The translations under genes were made by a program, and so were the position numbers. This document shows positions 32,146 to 44,096 of a DNA stretch of 64,000 nucleotides, piece by piece (within the stretch, counting starts at the first letter, position 1; the number at the start of each line of letters is the position of its first letter). The DNA is from Diphasiastrum complanatum (taxonomy: Eukaryota > Streptophyta > Lycopodiopsida > Lycopodiales > Lycopodiaceae): assembly GCA_029204225.1 (NCBI GenBank), contig CM055093.1, positions 28,719,777-28,783,776 of the forward strand, given 5' to 3'. The notes under the pieces were generated by a model that searched no databases, was not told the DNA's origin, and saw only the letters and a program-made list of their open reading frames with translations.

Positions 32146-32290
32146 GCGGAGCAGGGATAAAGTTGACTGGTGTGCGCACATGAAGGAGTGTTACAATTTC
32201 TTCCGATGAAACCAAATTTTTGAGTGCCCATTTCACCGCACTTGCGCTCTTTCCTGAGCTGACCGCCACAGCGACGCTGTTTGAATCCAT
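32146..32290 (-). CDS. Exon 1: start codon and first half of USP domain
   Basis: Codes for 48 residues starting MDSNSVAVAVSSGKSA and ending TPVNFIPAP. The run VAVAVSSGKSASAVKWALKNL followed by VTLLHVRTP is the first strand, first helix and second strand of a plant USP (UspA) domain. The ATG lies about where the family starts. The exon ends at a strong donor (GTATGT at 32145-32140) in phase 1, which fits the acceptor proposed for exon 2. Translation past the donor loses similarity, which supports the splice. The intron that follows would be about 24 kb. Alternative: a stand-alone USP relic unrelated to the downstream exons. Confidence 0.7.
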
Positions 32291-33417
32291 TACAATTTCA
32301 CGCTCTCTGATTCACAGACTTATTTGTTAATGATGCTCGAATGTTGCTGGTACCTGTGCTTGTATGTTGGCTTTAGCACGTACATCTGCTACTTGTCACT
32401 TGCATCATGACTTCTGTGAGCGTCGTGAAATGTCAGAACTTTCCCAACCCAGATATCTTGCGCCAATTGATTTCTGTAGAATATGAGCCACCAGAAGCTA
32501 TGGATTGGCTCAGAAGCTACGAAGACCTCGAAGTATTCTTCTCAAATTTTGTACCCTCAAAAGCTTCTAGCAGTCATCCATACCTTTCCTTTTGCAATTT
32601 CTTCAACAAGGAAGTCGATGATAATGGTACAAGAAACTGAAAATGGTCTTTTGACAATGGTTAGGATCATAGGTAGAAATTGAACGCATGACTTACGACA
32701 AGATACGAGGCTTTCAACAGGATAATCTCTGAGAAATGAACCGTACTGACGACAAGGTAGAAATTGAACGCATGCCTTACGACAAGATACGAGGCTTTCA
32801 ACAGGATAATCTCTGAGAAATGAAACGTACTGACTGACTTCTGGGTAGTATTCTTCCCGATGTGGTCGTTCTAAAACGTTATCTAAACGGTAAATGCTCC
32901 TCAAGGTTCCCACTCTCTCAAATTCCGCTGGATGCAAACAAAACCAGTCGCATCTTGACCTGTGTGTCTCGCAAGCAAACTTGTTACTGAATCAGAAGCA
33001 ATTCCATAATTACGAAATAAAGCATTCAATTCAGCGACACTCCCTTAGCACCATCTGAAAACCATCCTGCAGCGGAAAAGGAAAACAGCCACCCTCTATT
33101 ATACAACCATCTATTAATAATGACTCGAACTCATATCATAAGAGATAAAAAGTCAGAGAAATAGGGCCAGGATTAGGACAAATTGCATCCCAGCTACGTA
33201 ATACGTATTGACGTTGACGATACGATCGACATTGCTTATATTAGACCGATCGATCATCGAACTTCCAAGTCAAACACTGGCTTTGAAGTTTTCTGTCGAT
33301 CTCGGTCCTGAGCCTGACTCCTGAGGTGAGGTGGGACATGATCGGGAGCGGATTTTCAATTACGCGCAGAAAGTGATCAGTACGTGCGTGGGGTATGCGG
33401 TATACTATACTGAATCT
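32291..33417 (-). promoter_or_regulatory. Presumed 5' UTR and promoter of the kinase gene
   Basis: Position only: upstream of the exon 1 ATG on the minus strand. No convincing TATA box recognised. Contains the 84-bp duplication below. Open frames on either strand here (to 77 and 126 codons) match nothing I know. Confidence 0.35.
32671..32838. repeat. 84-bp tandem duplication
   Basis: Copies 32671-32754 and 32755-32838 start AGGTAGAAATTGAACGCATG and differ at only a few positions. The period is 28 codons, so a minus-strand frame (32937-32557) stays open through both copies with SFLRDYPVESLVSCRK repeated. Confidence 0.9.
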
Positions 33418-33717
33418 TCACTTTATGTGGGGGAGGGGGGAAGGCCGTGCTGAGGGCCTTCGTTGCTGGGAGGGGCCTTGCCCGAGGAAAGCCCCGACCA
33501 CCAAGGAAGGCCCAAGGGCTTGGGGCCTTCCCCTACGTAATGCCATTGTGTGAAGGTTTGTTTGTTTTTTTTTTTTTCGGTTTTTGGTCGTACGGTACGG
33601 CAGTACGCGTGGACCAGTTTTTTTTTTTTCGATTTTTTGCCATTTTTATTTTGCAAATTTTTTTACGTTTGTGGTGGAATGTGGATGTGGACAGCCAATG
33701 ACGGGCTACCACATAGC
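33418..33717. other. Nothing recognised
   Basis: GC-rich then T-run-rich sequence without a supported gene. Confidence 0.4.
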
Positions 33718-33860
33718 ACATGCACATTCCACCGGAGAGAGGAGAGAGAACGTGCATTCCACTGGAGAGAGAAGAGAGAACGTGCATTCCACCGGAAAGA
33801 GAACGTGCATTCCACCGGAGAGAGGAGAGAGAACGACAGATTCCAAGGAAAGAGAAAATT
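33718..33860. repeat. 30-bp minisatellite, about 4-5 copies
   Basis: Unit GTGCATTCCACCGGAGAGAG plus GAGAGAGAAC, with one 23-bp short unit. Confidence 0.85.
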
Positions 33861-34891
33861 GGATGGACATTATGCTCCTGGAGGTGGTCCCAAAATACAA
33901 AGGACAACTGAGCACAAGGCATTACGTACGGTAGTAGTAGACTCGTAGAGTCCTGGAAAGGTTGACATCACTAAATGAAAAGATAGTGTTGTTCTTACGT
34001 TTCTTACTTGACATCTGTGGACCCTAGTAGGCTGATCCTTGGATTGGCTATAGCTATTAAAGACTTCTTGACCAACAAGAACTTCAAACTTCTCAGAAGT
34101 TACTAGAAGGGAGCAGCGTGCTCGGGCCCTTCCATCCAACAATGGACGGGCAAGGAGAGACATGGAGCCACCACTACCTTTGGATGATGTCTGCACACTC
34201 ACATGGCAATGAGGATGCAAAATACGCTTTTCCTCACTAGAAGTCCCTCACCTGGATACTACGTTGTACCGTATGACACGATGACTAATGACTCGATGCC
34301 AGATGATATGTAGGTTATTGTTGTTAGCTTTGTGGCGATAACGATAAGCTATTGTGATTAGTTGTTACGTGTTTATTTATGGCTCTTAAGTGACTCTCAG
34401 CATTAAAATGGGTTTTCATCTTTATTTCCAACTTTGTTGTGTAGCAGCAATAAAGCTCCTATGATGATTGCTAAAAGCCGAGTTGTATTTACTAGGTGAC
34501 TTTTGAGCTTTTTTTTTAATTTTATTTATTTGAATTACAATCATTGTTTTTTCATTTCTAAGTATTTGAACGAATATATGTTGAGCATTTTGAGTTCAGC
34601 CCTTTCACTTAATCATTGTCTTTTCTTTTTAACAATTTGAATGTATGTTAAGGCCACTCGTCAAGGTCATTGTGATATTTCATCTCACCTTTTTAATATG
34701 AAAGAAGGTTCTAATTCCACGGACATATGATATAGGGATATTGGGTGTGAGGCGGCTAGCACCTATGGGTCTTAGTTATCCATGCTCCATGCATGGACTT
34801 TTATGTGACAAGGCATATCACTCATAATATGCCAACGACCAATGTTTGAGAAACCTCCTTGGAGTTTTCATCCAATAAAGTGTTGTGAAAA
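33861..34891. other. Nothing recognised
   Basis: AT-rich sequence, no supported gene or repeat. Confidence 0.4.
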
Positions 34892-34920
34892 CCCCCCCCT
34901 TCCCCCCCCCCCCCCCCCCC
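34892..34920. repeat. C-rich homopolymer run
   Basis: About 27 C in 29 bases, interrupted by TT; prone to sequencing error. Confidence 0.95.
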
Positions 34921-36290
34921 AAGTTTCCCTTTGATATCTTGCATTTTTAAAGCATATTGGTTTTCAAAAATGTTGCCTTATAAATATTTGATATCTTATT
35001 CACATCTTTTGTGAGGGAATCTCTAGCTCGTCACAAAGCTCAATCCACGTGACTTTTTATGAATCTTCATTATACGCCTTTTTGAAGTGAATGTTCTTCC
35101 AATTGTGCGATCTTATGTGCAAAAATGTAGGTGCTTGAGATTTGTTAAATTAACCTAAAATATAAATATTTGTGATGCATCAAAAGTTTCAAACTTTGAT
35201 TTTAGGAGGTGAAATTAGACTTGTATTGGCTACATGTAACTTTTACCAAGCATTGAATAAATGTTGGGCACCCACTTCACAATTTTTAAAAATATATGGT
35301 ATCTTATCATAATGACCTACACGAATCCTATGTATTCCAAAGAGTAAGATATAGAAACCTAAAACGTCAATTACATTCTTGAACTATGTCAATTTTCCCA
35401 AACATTGCAAGTCCTATGTCCTATATTTTTGGAGACTTGTCAGTTCTATAACATTGGCACTTTCAAAAAAAAATTCAAACTAAGCTTGTCATTTGATATT
35501 CTCCAATTAATATCCTTTAACTACCAAATTTTGTTGTTAATTTTGCATAACTAGTATGAAGACAAAATTAACAACAAAATCCAACTACATCAACTGGCCA
35601 GATACTTGTCCACCATAATTGAAATTTTCTTGAAGACTTTATCAACTAATTCCTTGGGCCTCATCCCACCCTAGTGAAAATTTGAGCATGAGTCATGTTT
35701 TAAGTTTGTGAATTGTCTAGATGTAACTTTTTATTGGCTAGATGTAGCTTTTATTGAATATCAAAATTAGGCTCATGTGATAAATTTCTACGACGTCAAA
35801 ACTTTTCCATAGATTATGAAACTATCATAAAGAGCTTAAATGTCACATATTCTAAGACCTAAAGTGCATGATCTTGTAAATATTTTGCTTATTCTAAAAT
35901 TTCTTTTTCAAAAAATAATGATTCATTTTTTAGAAGTCAACATCCTTCAAAATTTTCGTGAAACAGGTTTAAAAGAGAAAATGTCAATCCCATTCTCAAA
36001 CTTTGACAGTTTTCCCAAATACAATCATATGTCATTGCCCTCCTTACCTATATCTTACACACTCATGAACTTGTCAGGTGTTGGTTGATTCTGACGAATC
36101 CCCAAAATACACAACCAGAGCTACCCAAGAGCACCTCTCACCTTAGACCGAGGAGGTCTCTAAGAAGACGAGATGAACGAAGACTGAGAGCCGAGTATGA
36201 GAGCCAAGGAATACTAGTACTTTTTTTTGGTGTTTTGTAGTTTTCTTCGTATGATAAGATTTAAAGAAGAAGAAAAATAAACAGAGTTAG

Positions 36291-36294
<4 letters not shown>
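34921..36294. other. Nothing recognised
   Basis: AT-rich; one 82-codon frame at 35840-36088 has no recognisable features. Confidence 0.4.

Positions 36295-36371
<77 letters not shown>
36295..36371. repeat. (GT)n microsatellite
   Basis: About 38 uninterrupted GT units. Confidence 0.98.
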
Positions 36372-36374
<3 letters not shown>

Positions 36375-37261
36375 AACCTAACAAATCTAAACAAAACTGC
36401 ACATTATCATCACAATACCACACATATGAATATTAAAGTAAATCAAATTTTTATAGACATCACAGTCAAACATATCATATTGACTAAACCTAACAACTAG
36501 CAAAAGCTCCGAGTTGAGGAGAATACTCACCTATATCCATCCACAACAACAACCGTGTTAGAACAGGGACATTATTGTGGGAACTACAGGTGTCTACACA
36601 TACTCTCAGTTGTTCTCCATGTCGCAACAAGTAGTCGTTGCCAAGATAGGTGACTCTAATTTTGTCCATATCATGAGTAAAAAGTCGGACATTGTTTCAA
36701 CTTTTTTAATAGTATATAATTAGTGCTTGAAAGTCAACAATTACATAAGTACGACTAAAGTAGACAATTACATCCAGACTAGTTTTAAAATAGAGTTCAA
36801 ATCTATCTGCCATTACCCTTTTCAAAATGCTTATCGGAACACCATCCTTGTTAAATGCACTGTCAATTTCAAATTGTCAGGGCATTACCATCCACAAATA
36901 ATTATATATAGACTTTAATAGACAGGTCTAATCCAAGTCGTATAACTAAACCCATCATACCATTTATATAAGAAATAGTCGAAGTGTAACCAAAGGTTTA
37001 ACCAAAAAACAATACACTTCAAAGGAAACCTCGTTAATGAAAGTTAAGCATCAACTAGTAGTAAATTCACGATCATTTCATGGCACTTCAACTCTTCATA
37101 CCCGTAAGTAGCAACAACTATATTGAGGGGATACACGAATTTTTTCGTTGTTAACATTCAGAGTATTGTATGACGTTTGATCAAAAGAACTCAAGATTGT
37201 TCGTTCATTGTGATCATAGTGACCAACAAGCAAGTAAATCATGAGAGCATTTCTTAATTAG

Positions 37262-37262
<1 letters not shown>
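36372..37262. other. Nothing recognised
   Basis: AT-rich, no supported gene. Confidence 0.4.

Positions 37263-37329
<67 letters not shown>
37263..37329. repeat. (GT)n microsatellite
   Basis: About 33 uninterrupted GT units, 0.9 kb from a similar array in the same orientation. Confidence 0.98.
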
Positions 37330-37332
<3 letters not shown>

Positions 37333-37866
37333 CCCGCCAACCATCCCACAGAACAAGATATCCACACTAGATGATGCAACAGGTATACCTAGTGTGGTTA
37401 TATCTAGTGCACTCATGAAACAACATAAGATGCTGAAATAAGAACCATGTGAAGACAATCATCCCAGGGGATAAGTTTCAAATATAAGTCTCCCTATGGA
37501 AGATTTTTTCGATGACAAGTATTCCCATTCAGAAATGTCAACAGATACTTACAATTTATCAAGACCATAATGTCAAATATATCTTGAGATTTCTAAATAG
37601 CATCCTAGAATTGAGATAAACAATTAGGATATGAAAATAGTTTATCCAAGCCTACTTTCGAACTACTTTGCTATTGCATGACTCACACTCATCAACAACT
37701 AACGCATCATGATCAGCCAACTCATCTCTCTTGCTCATCCTGTTTATATAGGAATAGAGAAAAGGGGTTTATGCTAATTATGTGATTACAAGAAACTGGT
37801 TATGCTTGTTCTAAAGGCTTCCAGTTGTGCGTCATCGTCGTCCGTGGAGTCCGTTCTCCATGCTGG
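37330..37866. other. Left flank of the LARD-like element, nothing recognised
   Basis: No gene or clear repeat. The gypsy gag-protease relic on the other side of the element is not clearly continued here. Confidence 0.4.
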
Positions 37867-38292
37867 AGTTAGAAATAGTAAGGTCAACTGTGATTGTACT
37901 ATTAGTGTAGTTTAAAGTTGTTATGAACTGTTTCAGTTTGGTAGGTAGGCTTTAGTTAAAAAGCGAGCCCGGGGGCTTGTCCTGGCCAATAACGGGATTA
38001 CACCTGTGTATAGCCTAAAATGCCACGTAGAGGCCAACAGTGAAATTCATTCATTTATTAGGCCTATGCCATGTGGCGTTCCCATGCAAAGGGGTCCTTT
38101 GCTTGTATATGTATCATTCTCTTTGTAATAAAGATGCTTTTGCTTTGTGAGCTCTTTTGCTTTATGTGAGCTCCTCCATCACTCTGTTACTTGTGGATAT
38201 TGTTCATGGTTTCGATGGTTGGCAGTCAGTCAGTGTTGCATCTCTAATTTGCACTCTCCACTAGATCAGAATTTCCGCATAGAATGTTAACT
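37867..38292 (+). repeat. 5' LTR of the LARD-like element
   Basis: AGTTAGAAATAG...AATGTTAACT. Contains TATATGTA near 38108 and AATAAAG near 38129, spaced as promoter and polyadenylation signals. Confidence 0.85.
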
Positions 38293-38305
38293 TGGTATCA
38301 GAGCC
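38293..38305 (+). other. Primer-binding site, initiator Met tRNA
   Basis: TGGTATCAGAGCC directly abuts the LTR. Confidence 0.9.
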
Positions 38306-41300
38306 GATAGGCTGTGGAGGAATGTGCACGATCGAAGCTCTTGGAAGAGCAGTTCCATCGATGGTAGCATCGCACCGAGCAACGGTAAGGACGCCGTACA
38401 AGGTACGGGATGGTCCGGGGTGATCGGAGAAGCAAAGCCCTTTGATTCAGTGCATATGAAGCTGATTCATAGAATCAAAATTAAGAAAATGTCATACCAG
38501 GCAGGCTATGAGGCAGCCGACAGAAAAGTGCTTATAACAAGTTCAATTCTTGGTGAATTGAAGAGCGATTTGTTGCAAACAAGAATTGGGACAAGTTGCT
38601 GGACAGATGGGGTAGCTATGGAGGTTCAAGTCTCAACAAATTGAATGGAAGGCAGTTCCAAAAACATGCAACAAAGTTGAGTCTTTGCAGACCAGGGTTT
38701 ACAGAGCGAAAACTCGAATCTTTTTCCATAGAGAGCAAAATTTGGTGTTGTAAATCCATAGCATAGGTCGCCCATCTATTGCAATCTAGCCTGTAAGAAT
38801 CCATGTTTAGTCATAGAGCAGCGAAGGCACGATTTTCAGTTTGTTGAGACAGCCATATCCATGGACAGCTAGGGTTTCTGAGAAAAAGAGGTTCGATCTT
38901 TCTCTCCACAAAACAATTTTCTAATTTCTAAAGAGACGCAGAGGGGCGCCCTAGCAGTGCGCAACAAATGCCAATAGGCCATTGGCGGCAGCGGATGGAT
39001 CAAGGAGCTGGATCAGATTTCTATTAGGTAGCCATAGTTGTGAGAGGGGGAAGAAAACCATAGTGTCAATTAGTGCCCCGCAGATGCAAGAGTCTTGTTC
39101 ATCGCGCCAATGGAGCCTTGTTCATTGGATCATGAGAGAGGTTGATGGACGATGGAGATCAAATAGATGTGGGCCATTAGATCCAAATCAACCGTTGGAT
39201 GAGCTTGATGTGGGCCTGAAGGACATTGAAGGAGAATTATAAAGAATTCTCATTAAACAATTTTTTTTTTAAAATCCAAGATTGGAGCCGACTAGTGAAT
39301 TTGGGATTGAAGGGCAAGAGTTCTTTGAGATGAAGAAACAGTTCATTTTTTGAACTAGTTTTGTAAAGCCACTTTGGAAGGGCCCAACTTTGGCTAAAGG
39401 AGGGCTTTTGGAGTCAAATAAGGGCCATTTTGGAGCCTGTAAAAGCCTATGTAGAGTTGACAGACAGAGGAACAACATCGTTAAGGGAGAAATGTGTTTT
39501 GATGCATTCTTGACACCATTCTATGAAGAGGGAAATGAGTGACCCAATGAGGTACGATTTTTGATATTTGGTAACATGTGTGCCAAATTAAACCCAATTT
39601 TTGGCTGAAAGTCTGAGGGGCAAGCTAGGAAAAAGGCGTGTGCCTATAACCAAAAAGCTCTAAAGTGGTTCTCAAGCAGTTTTCAGGAGCCTAAGCACAA
39701 TATATTGTGAGGGAAAGCGAAAATGGCAAAATTGCATTAGAGAAAGCTAGTAAATGGGATCAAGTTGCAGTGAGGCATCATGAAACTCTCGATTGGCAAG
39801 AATTGAAAGAGGGAAACCAATCACAAGTTAGATCCAGGCATTATGCCAAGCTATGCCAATGAGTATGGCGGGATGGCATGGGGCTTCTAGTTCAACTTTT
39901 CAGAAGTTAGAACCTACCAAGGTCAGGGACACTTGGAGCGGCATCTCAAGGTGAAAATCGACAATGGCATTGTTAGGTTCAGTAGTTGTGGTTGTTTCAC
40001 ATGCTTTTGCAAAGAGATAAATGTCACAATTGAGGAGACAATTATACTAGCTTGTTATTGGCAACAATGCAATGATGGCGGTCACAAGGTGAAGGATGTG
40101 AATGTAAGGTCAGCTGGATGAGCCAAAGAGAAAAGTAGGAAAGCAAATCTAGTTGCTTGACTATGGTTCATGAAGGGGCAAAGATGCAGAGAGGGTAGTC
40201 TCTACTGGAGGCATATTGTTGCAGTGGCATGGACTCCATGGTGTGCATGAGATGTGTGCATGGTCGGCACAATGCAACAAGGGTCAATACTTGGATTGAC
40301 ATTGATGGAGTGTTATCTACCATCAGGAGCATTGGTAAGCCATCTCTTTGAGGCTTTTATGAATTGGCTATATTTGTGGGTACGTAGGCTTGGAATTGGA
40401 TGCTTGAACTTGGATGGTTTGTGGTCTTTTGGAGTGAGATCAAGGAAGCCTAGCTAGTCGAAGTCATGTGAAGCCATTTTATCTCAGTAAGTTCAGGATT
40501 GATGAGACATAACCCTCAAGATCTATGAGAGCAGATTCATAGATCATGTTACAGGATGTAACAGGAAGCAGAAAGCGGGATACATGTGGTGCTATGGAGC
40601 TTAGTAATCCATGATCGAGAAGCATTGATGGTGAGCTGGATGCCATGGTAAAAGAGACCACTTGACTTATAGGTCAAAGCTTGCTAGCTTGTTTTTTGTG
40701 AAGAGTCCAAGTTGATATATGATCCATATTCTTTGTGAATACTTGTCAAAGCATGTAACCTACAAGAGAAAGCTCATGAGATGTAGGGGATTCATCAGAG
40801 TCTTTGGAAGACATGAATGCTTGGTGCATGAAGGATGAATGGTAGCTTGGCAAGACAAGGCAAAGTGGAATGGATGGTTTTGGACGGGACACTTGGAGAT
40901 GGATGTATCTTTGGAAGGTATATGGTGCATTCAAGGACATCTCAGGACATATACATGGAGCTTTGGATGCATGGTTGTAGCAGTGGATCTACCTATGACA
41001 AAGGTGTATGGTACTGGAGGATATCTTCTTCAGCGAGCAGGATCATCAGTTGATATGTTTGTCATTCGTGCTGGTTGCATGAATGTGATTGCTTGCATGT
41101 GACTTTTTCATGAGAGTCTTTTGTGACTAGACGTAGATCTGAGTTGGAGTTTGATTGGATATGCATTTTCTATTGAAAAGAAAAACAAAGTATTCATTTG
41201 ATGCTCAGTGACTTGTTGACATGTCTACCAACTGATTTTTTGGTGAGGGTATAATCTTAGTTGCAGTAAGATCTCCTCTGTTTGAGCCATAGTCGCTCAT

Positions 41301-41745
41301 TGTTATCAGCATTATGAATTTGTCTTGTAAGCGTCTGATAGGATGTCAGCCTAGTAAGATGGAGGATGATGATCTCATGGTGGCAGTGAGGTTTCCTCGG
41401 TGTGAGTCTTGTGTCTCACGTGGTCCGCTTGTGTTTCAAGTTGGATGGTGAACAAGTCAAGTTAGGAGTGTGGTAGACTCTTGTTGAGAGGATGGTTTTT
41501 GGTTGATACTTTGTGAGTCAAGTGCTTTGACTGTGTACTTGAGTGTGAGTCGAGTACAAGTAGCAAGAAAATTGCATATGATCTATATGGACACTCCAGG
41601 ACATGGCTACACTTTTTTATTCTGATACTCTTATCACATTTGTGTTTAGACTTGATTTGATTTATTTATGAAAGCTTCAAATGTGATTTTGTAATAAGTG
41701 TACAGTTAGTTTGATACTTAAACCACACTTGAGCTTAAGAGAGGG
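38306..41745 (+). other. Internal region of the LARD-like element, non-coding
   Basis: Only short open frames (largest 106 codons at 38324-38644), none with retroelement motifs. Ends in the purine tract AAGAGAGGG before the 3' LTR. Confidence 0.75.
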
Positions 41746-42173
41746 AGTTAGAAATAGTAAGCTCAACTGTGATTGTACTACTAGTGTAGTTTACAATTGT
41801 TATGAACTGTTTCAGTTTCGTAGGTAGGCTTTAGTTAAAAAGCCAGCCCGGGGACTTGTCCCGAGCCGATAACAGGATTACACCTGTGTATAGCTTAAAA
41901 TGCCACATAGAGGCCAACAGTGAAACTCATGCATTTATTAGGCCTATGCCACGTGGCGTTCCCATGCAAAGGGGACCTTTGCTTGTATATGTATCATTCT
42001 CTTTGTAATAAAGATGCTTTTGCTTTGTGAGCTCTTTTGGTTTATGTGAGCTCCTCCATCACTCTGTTACTTGTGGATGTTGTTCATGGTTTTGATGGTT
42101 GGCAATCAGTCGGTGATTGCATCTCTAATCTACACTCTCCACTAGATCAGAATTTCCGCATAGAATGTTAACT
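41746..42173 (+). repeat. 3' LTR of the LARD-like element
   Basis: About 25 substitutions and one indel against the 5' LTR. Inserted into, or recombined against, a minus-strand gypsy gag-protease relic. Confidence 0.85.
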
Positions 42174-43640
42174 ACTAGTACTTCATTGATCTTGCTAGTG
42201 GTTCGATCGTGAAGATCCACCATTTTTGCAGTCGTCTTTGACCACAATGGTTTGTCTACGGTGCATTGCGGTTGTGAAGGTTCTTTGGCAAGCAACCGTA
42301 GATAGACCGTAGCAGGGGCTTCTGCAGTGCTCGGGCGGTTCATCTCTTCAAGAGGAGAGAACCATTGTGAACCGTATTGGTTGACTTGGCGATGGCCTTC
42401 AGTCAGCAGCCTTCGTGGACTGCCTTCAATTTGCTTTGTAGGTGACCGTAGGCTCCAGCTTGGCGGTTGCCTTTGGTTTGCCTCGTAGGTGACCGTAAGC
42501 TCCATCTTGGTGGTTATCAGGTTGTCCCCTTGGAGGTGGACCTAAGAGTGCTAGTTGAGGTTGAGGTTCGTGCTTTGGATGTCTAGGCAACTCTTGGATA
42601 TGAATCTGGGCATTGTTTCATGGAGGATATTGTTGTGGTTGGTTTCGTGAAACAAACTGTTGTCTAGGAGGTTGGTAATGTCCTCCTGATTGATCATGAG
42701 ACTGGTTTATCGGATTGTAATAACAGTAGAATGAGGTATGGCCCATAAAGTCACAGATGTCACATTTAATCAGGGAAGTGTCTGGGACTGGTTGGTATGA
42801 TGGGCACTCATTGCCAGTGTGTGCACCTCTACAATGAGGGCACCAGGTATGGTGAATCTGGCCAGTGGGTAACTGATCTGGCATGGAGCTCTGGATAGAC
42901 TTAAGGGTATTTTGAAACTCTTTCGTGAGTTTCTCCATCTATTGTTGGTGTTGCTGGTTAAGCAACTCCATCTGTGTTTTCCATAATTGTTCCCCCAATT
43001 TTTTCATTTGGTCTAGGGTCATGGACAACACGGTGTGCTCCCCTTTCTCGAGGTTCATCAACTTTTGATCCCTCATCTTCTTCGCGGATAGCATCATACA
43101 TGGCTTATTTTAATGATGTGTACTCATCATTAGATAGAAGTTCACATTTGATCCATCTTGGAAGTCCAACTAGGAACCAGATGATGAGCATGGACTCCGT
43201 GGGTTGTTCTTGTACCTAACTTTTTAATCTTTTGAATCTTTCGATATAGTCACATACTTTCTCTTCTTTTGTCATTTTGATATTGCTTGATTTGACAAAA
43301 GGATTCTTGTCATTTTGATATTGCTTAATTTGACAAAAGGACTCTCAATCAAATGAAACAGTTTGAATTGTTTGATAAAGGCTTCCTTCAAGAGTGACCA
43401 ATCACGTTTATCTTCATGATCTAGGTTAAAAAACCATTTTTGTGTTCGATCGATCATGGTCATCGAGAAGAGTTGTACCATGGCTTCTAGAGAGGTTTCG
43501 CCATAAACATCACATGCGTTCTCAAAGACGTGAAGAAATCTCTAAAGGTCATAATTGTCATCGTACTTAGGAAGATCGAGTTTTGGTGTTCGTTTTTCAG
43601 TACGCGGTCCATGGTCAGCAAAGGCCTCGTTTAAGTGAGC
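42174..43640 (-). pseudogene. Ty3/gypsy gag and protease-side relic
   Basis: Reading right to left: LPKYDDNYDL, RFLHVFENACDVYGETSLEA and MIDRTQKWFFNLDHEDKRDW (retrotransposon gag core) in broken frames, then two knuckle-like motifs CPHCRGAHTGNEC and CDICDFMGHTSFYC at about 42840-42730. Near 42230-42190 comes MVDLHDRTTSKINEVLVV, resembling the post-DSGA part of a gypsy protease. The relic stops at the LARD-like element. Confidence 0.72.
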
Positions 43641-44096
43641 TCTTGCTGTTGAGGATTCAGTAGTGTGAAATTGTGGTCAATCATATGCAACGTTTGCTCG
43701 CATAGGTTCTCATCTCTCAAATGGATTTGTAGATGGCTCATGGATTTGTGATTTCAATCGAGAGTACCTATTGTATCTAGCATGTTCTGTGGAGGGAGAT
43801 ACCATCTCCAGTGGATAATCCTTTGTGGTATTAGGACCGTAAGGACGATCCATATGGAAAATGTAAAGTACCTTAGGATTGTGTATATTAGGCCTCTTGG
43901 ACTCTTTTTGTGATTGTTTTTCCTTAAACTCTGGATGTAAAATAGATGAAGGTATATTAATGGGAGTATAATGAGTTTTATGTATCCAAATAGCCAGTAT
44001 TCAATATAGTGATATTGCATAAGGGCTTAGCTAATATCTATGACAAGTGGCTAGTAGTAGTGTCTAGTCAAATATAGAATTGACTTTCCTATGGAC
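43641..44096 (-). other. Probable upstream gag/leader of the gypsy relic
   Basis: AT-rich, no motif; lies 5' of the gag relic on its strand. Confidence 0.35.

Larger units (their letters stand above)
1..32290 (-). other. USP / coiled-coil / protein kinase gene, 3' end outside the window
   Basis: Six exons on the minus strand join with GT-AG sites and matching phases into one protein: USP domain, Ser-rich linker, coiled coil, kinase N-lobe. This order is known from plant receptor-like cytoplasmic kinases with an N-terminal USP domain and from many PUB U-box kinases; whether a C-terminal U-box follows cannot be seen. The kinase is cut after its N-lobe by the window edge. Intron 1 (8161-32145) and intron 2 (1929-7958) are swollen with transposons; the other introns are 103-136 bp. 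Between exon 1 and exon 2 the USP domain lacks about 15-20 residues that relatives have, so a micro-exon may be missing from this model. Confidence is high for exons 2-6 belonging together. It is lower for exon 1, which rests on homology, strand and phase across 24 kb. Confidence 0.8.
37867..42173 (+). mobile_element. Non-autonomous LTR element without pol (LARD-like)
   Basis: LTRs of 426 and 428 bp (37867-38292, 41746-42173), about 94% identical by eye, enclose 3.45 kb with a copia-type primer site and a purine tract but no gag or pol similarity on either strand. It therefore needs another element's proteins. Both LTRs begin AGTTAG and end TTAACT. The flanks (GCTGG / ACTAG) do not match, so no target duplication is seen. 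Confidence 0.85.

Noticed and set aside
32407-32640. 77-codon plus-strand frame in the presumed kinase promoter
   Set aside because: No similarity recognised, no splice support, antisense side of the promoter.
36214-36423. Open frames through the GT microsatellite (poly-Thr-His / Cys-Val)
   Set aside because: They are dinucleotide repeats read in frame; no coding evidence.
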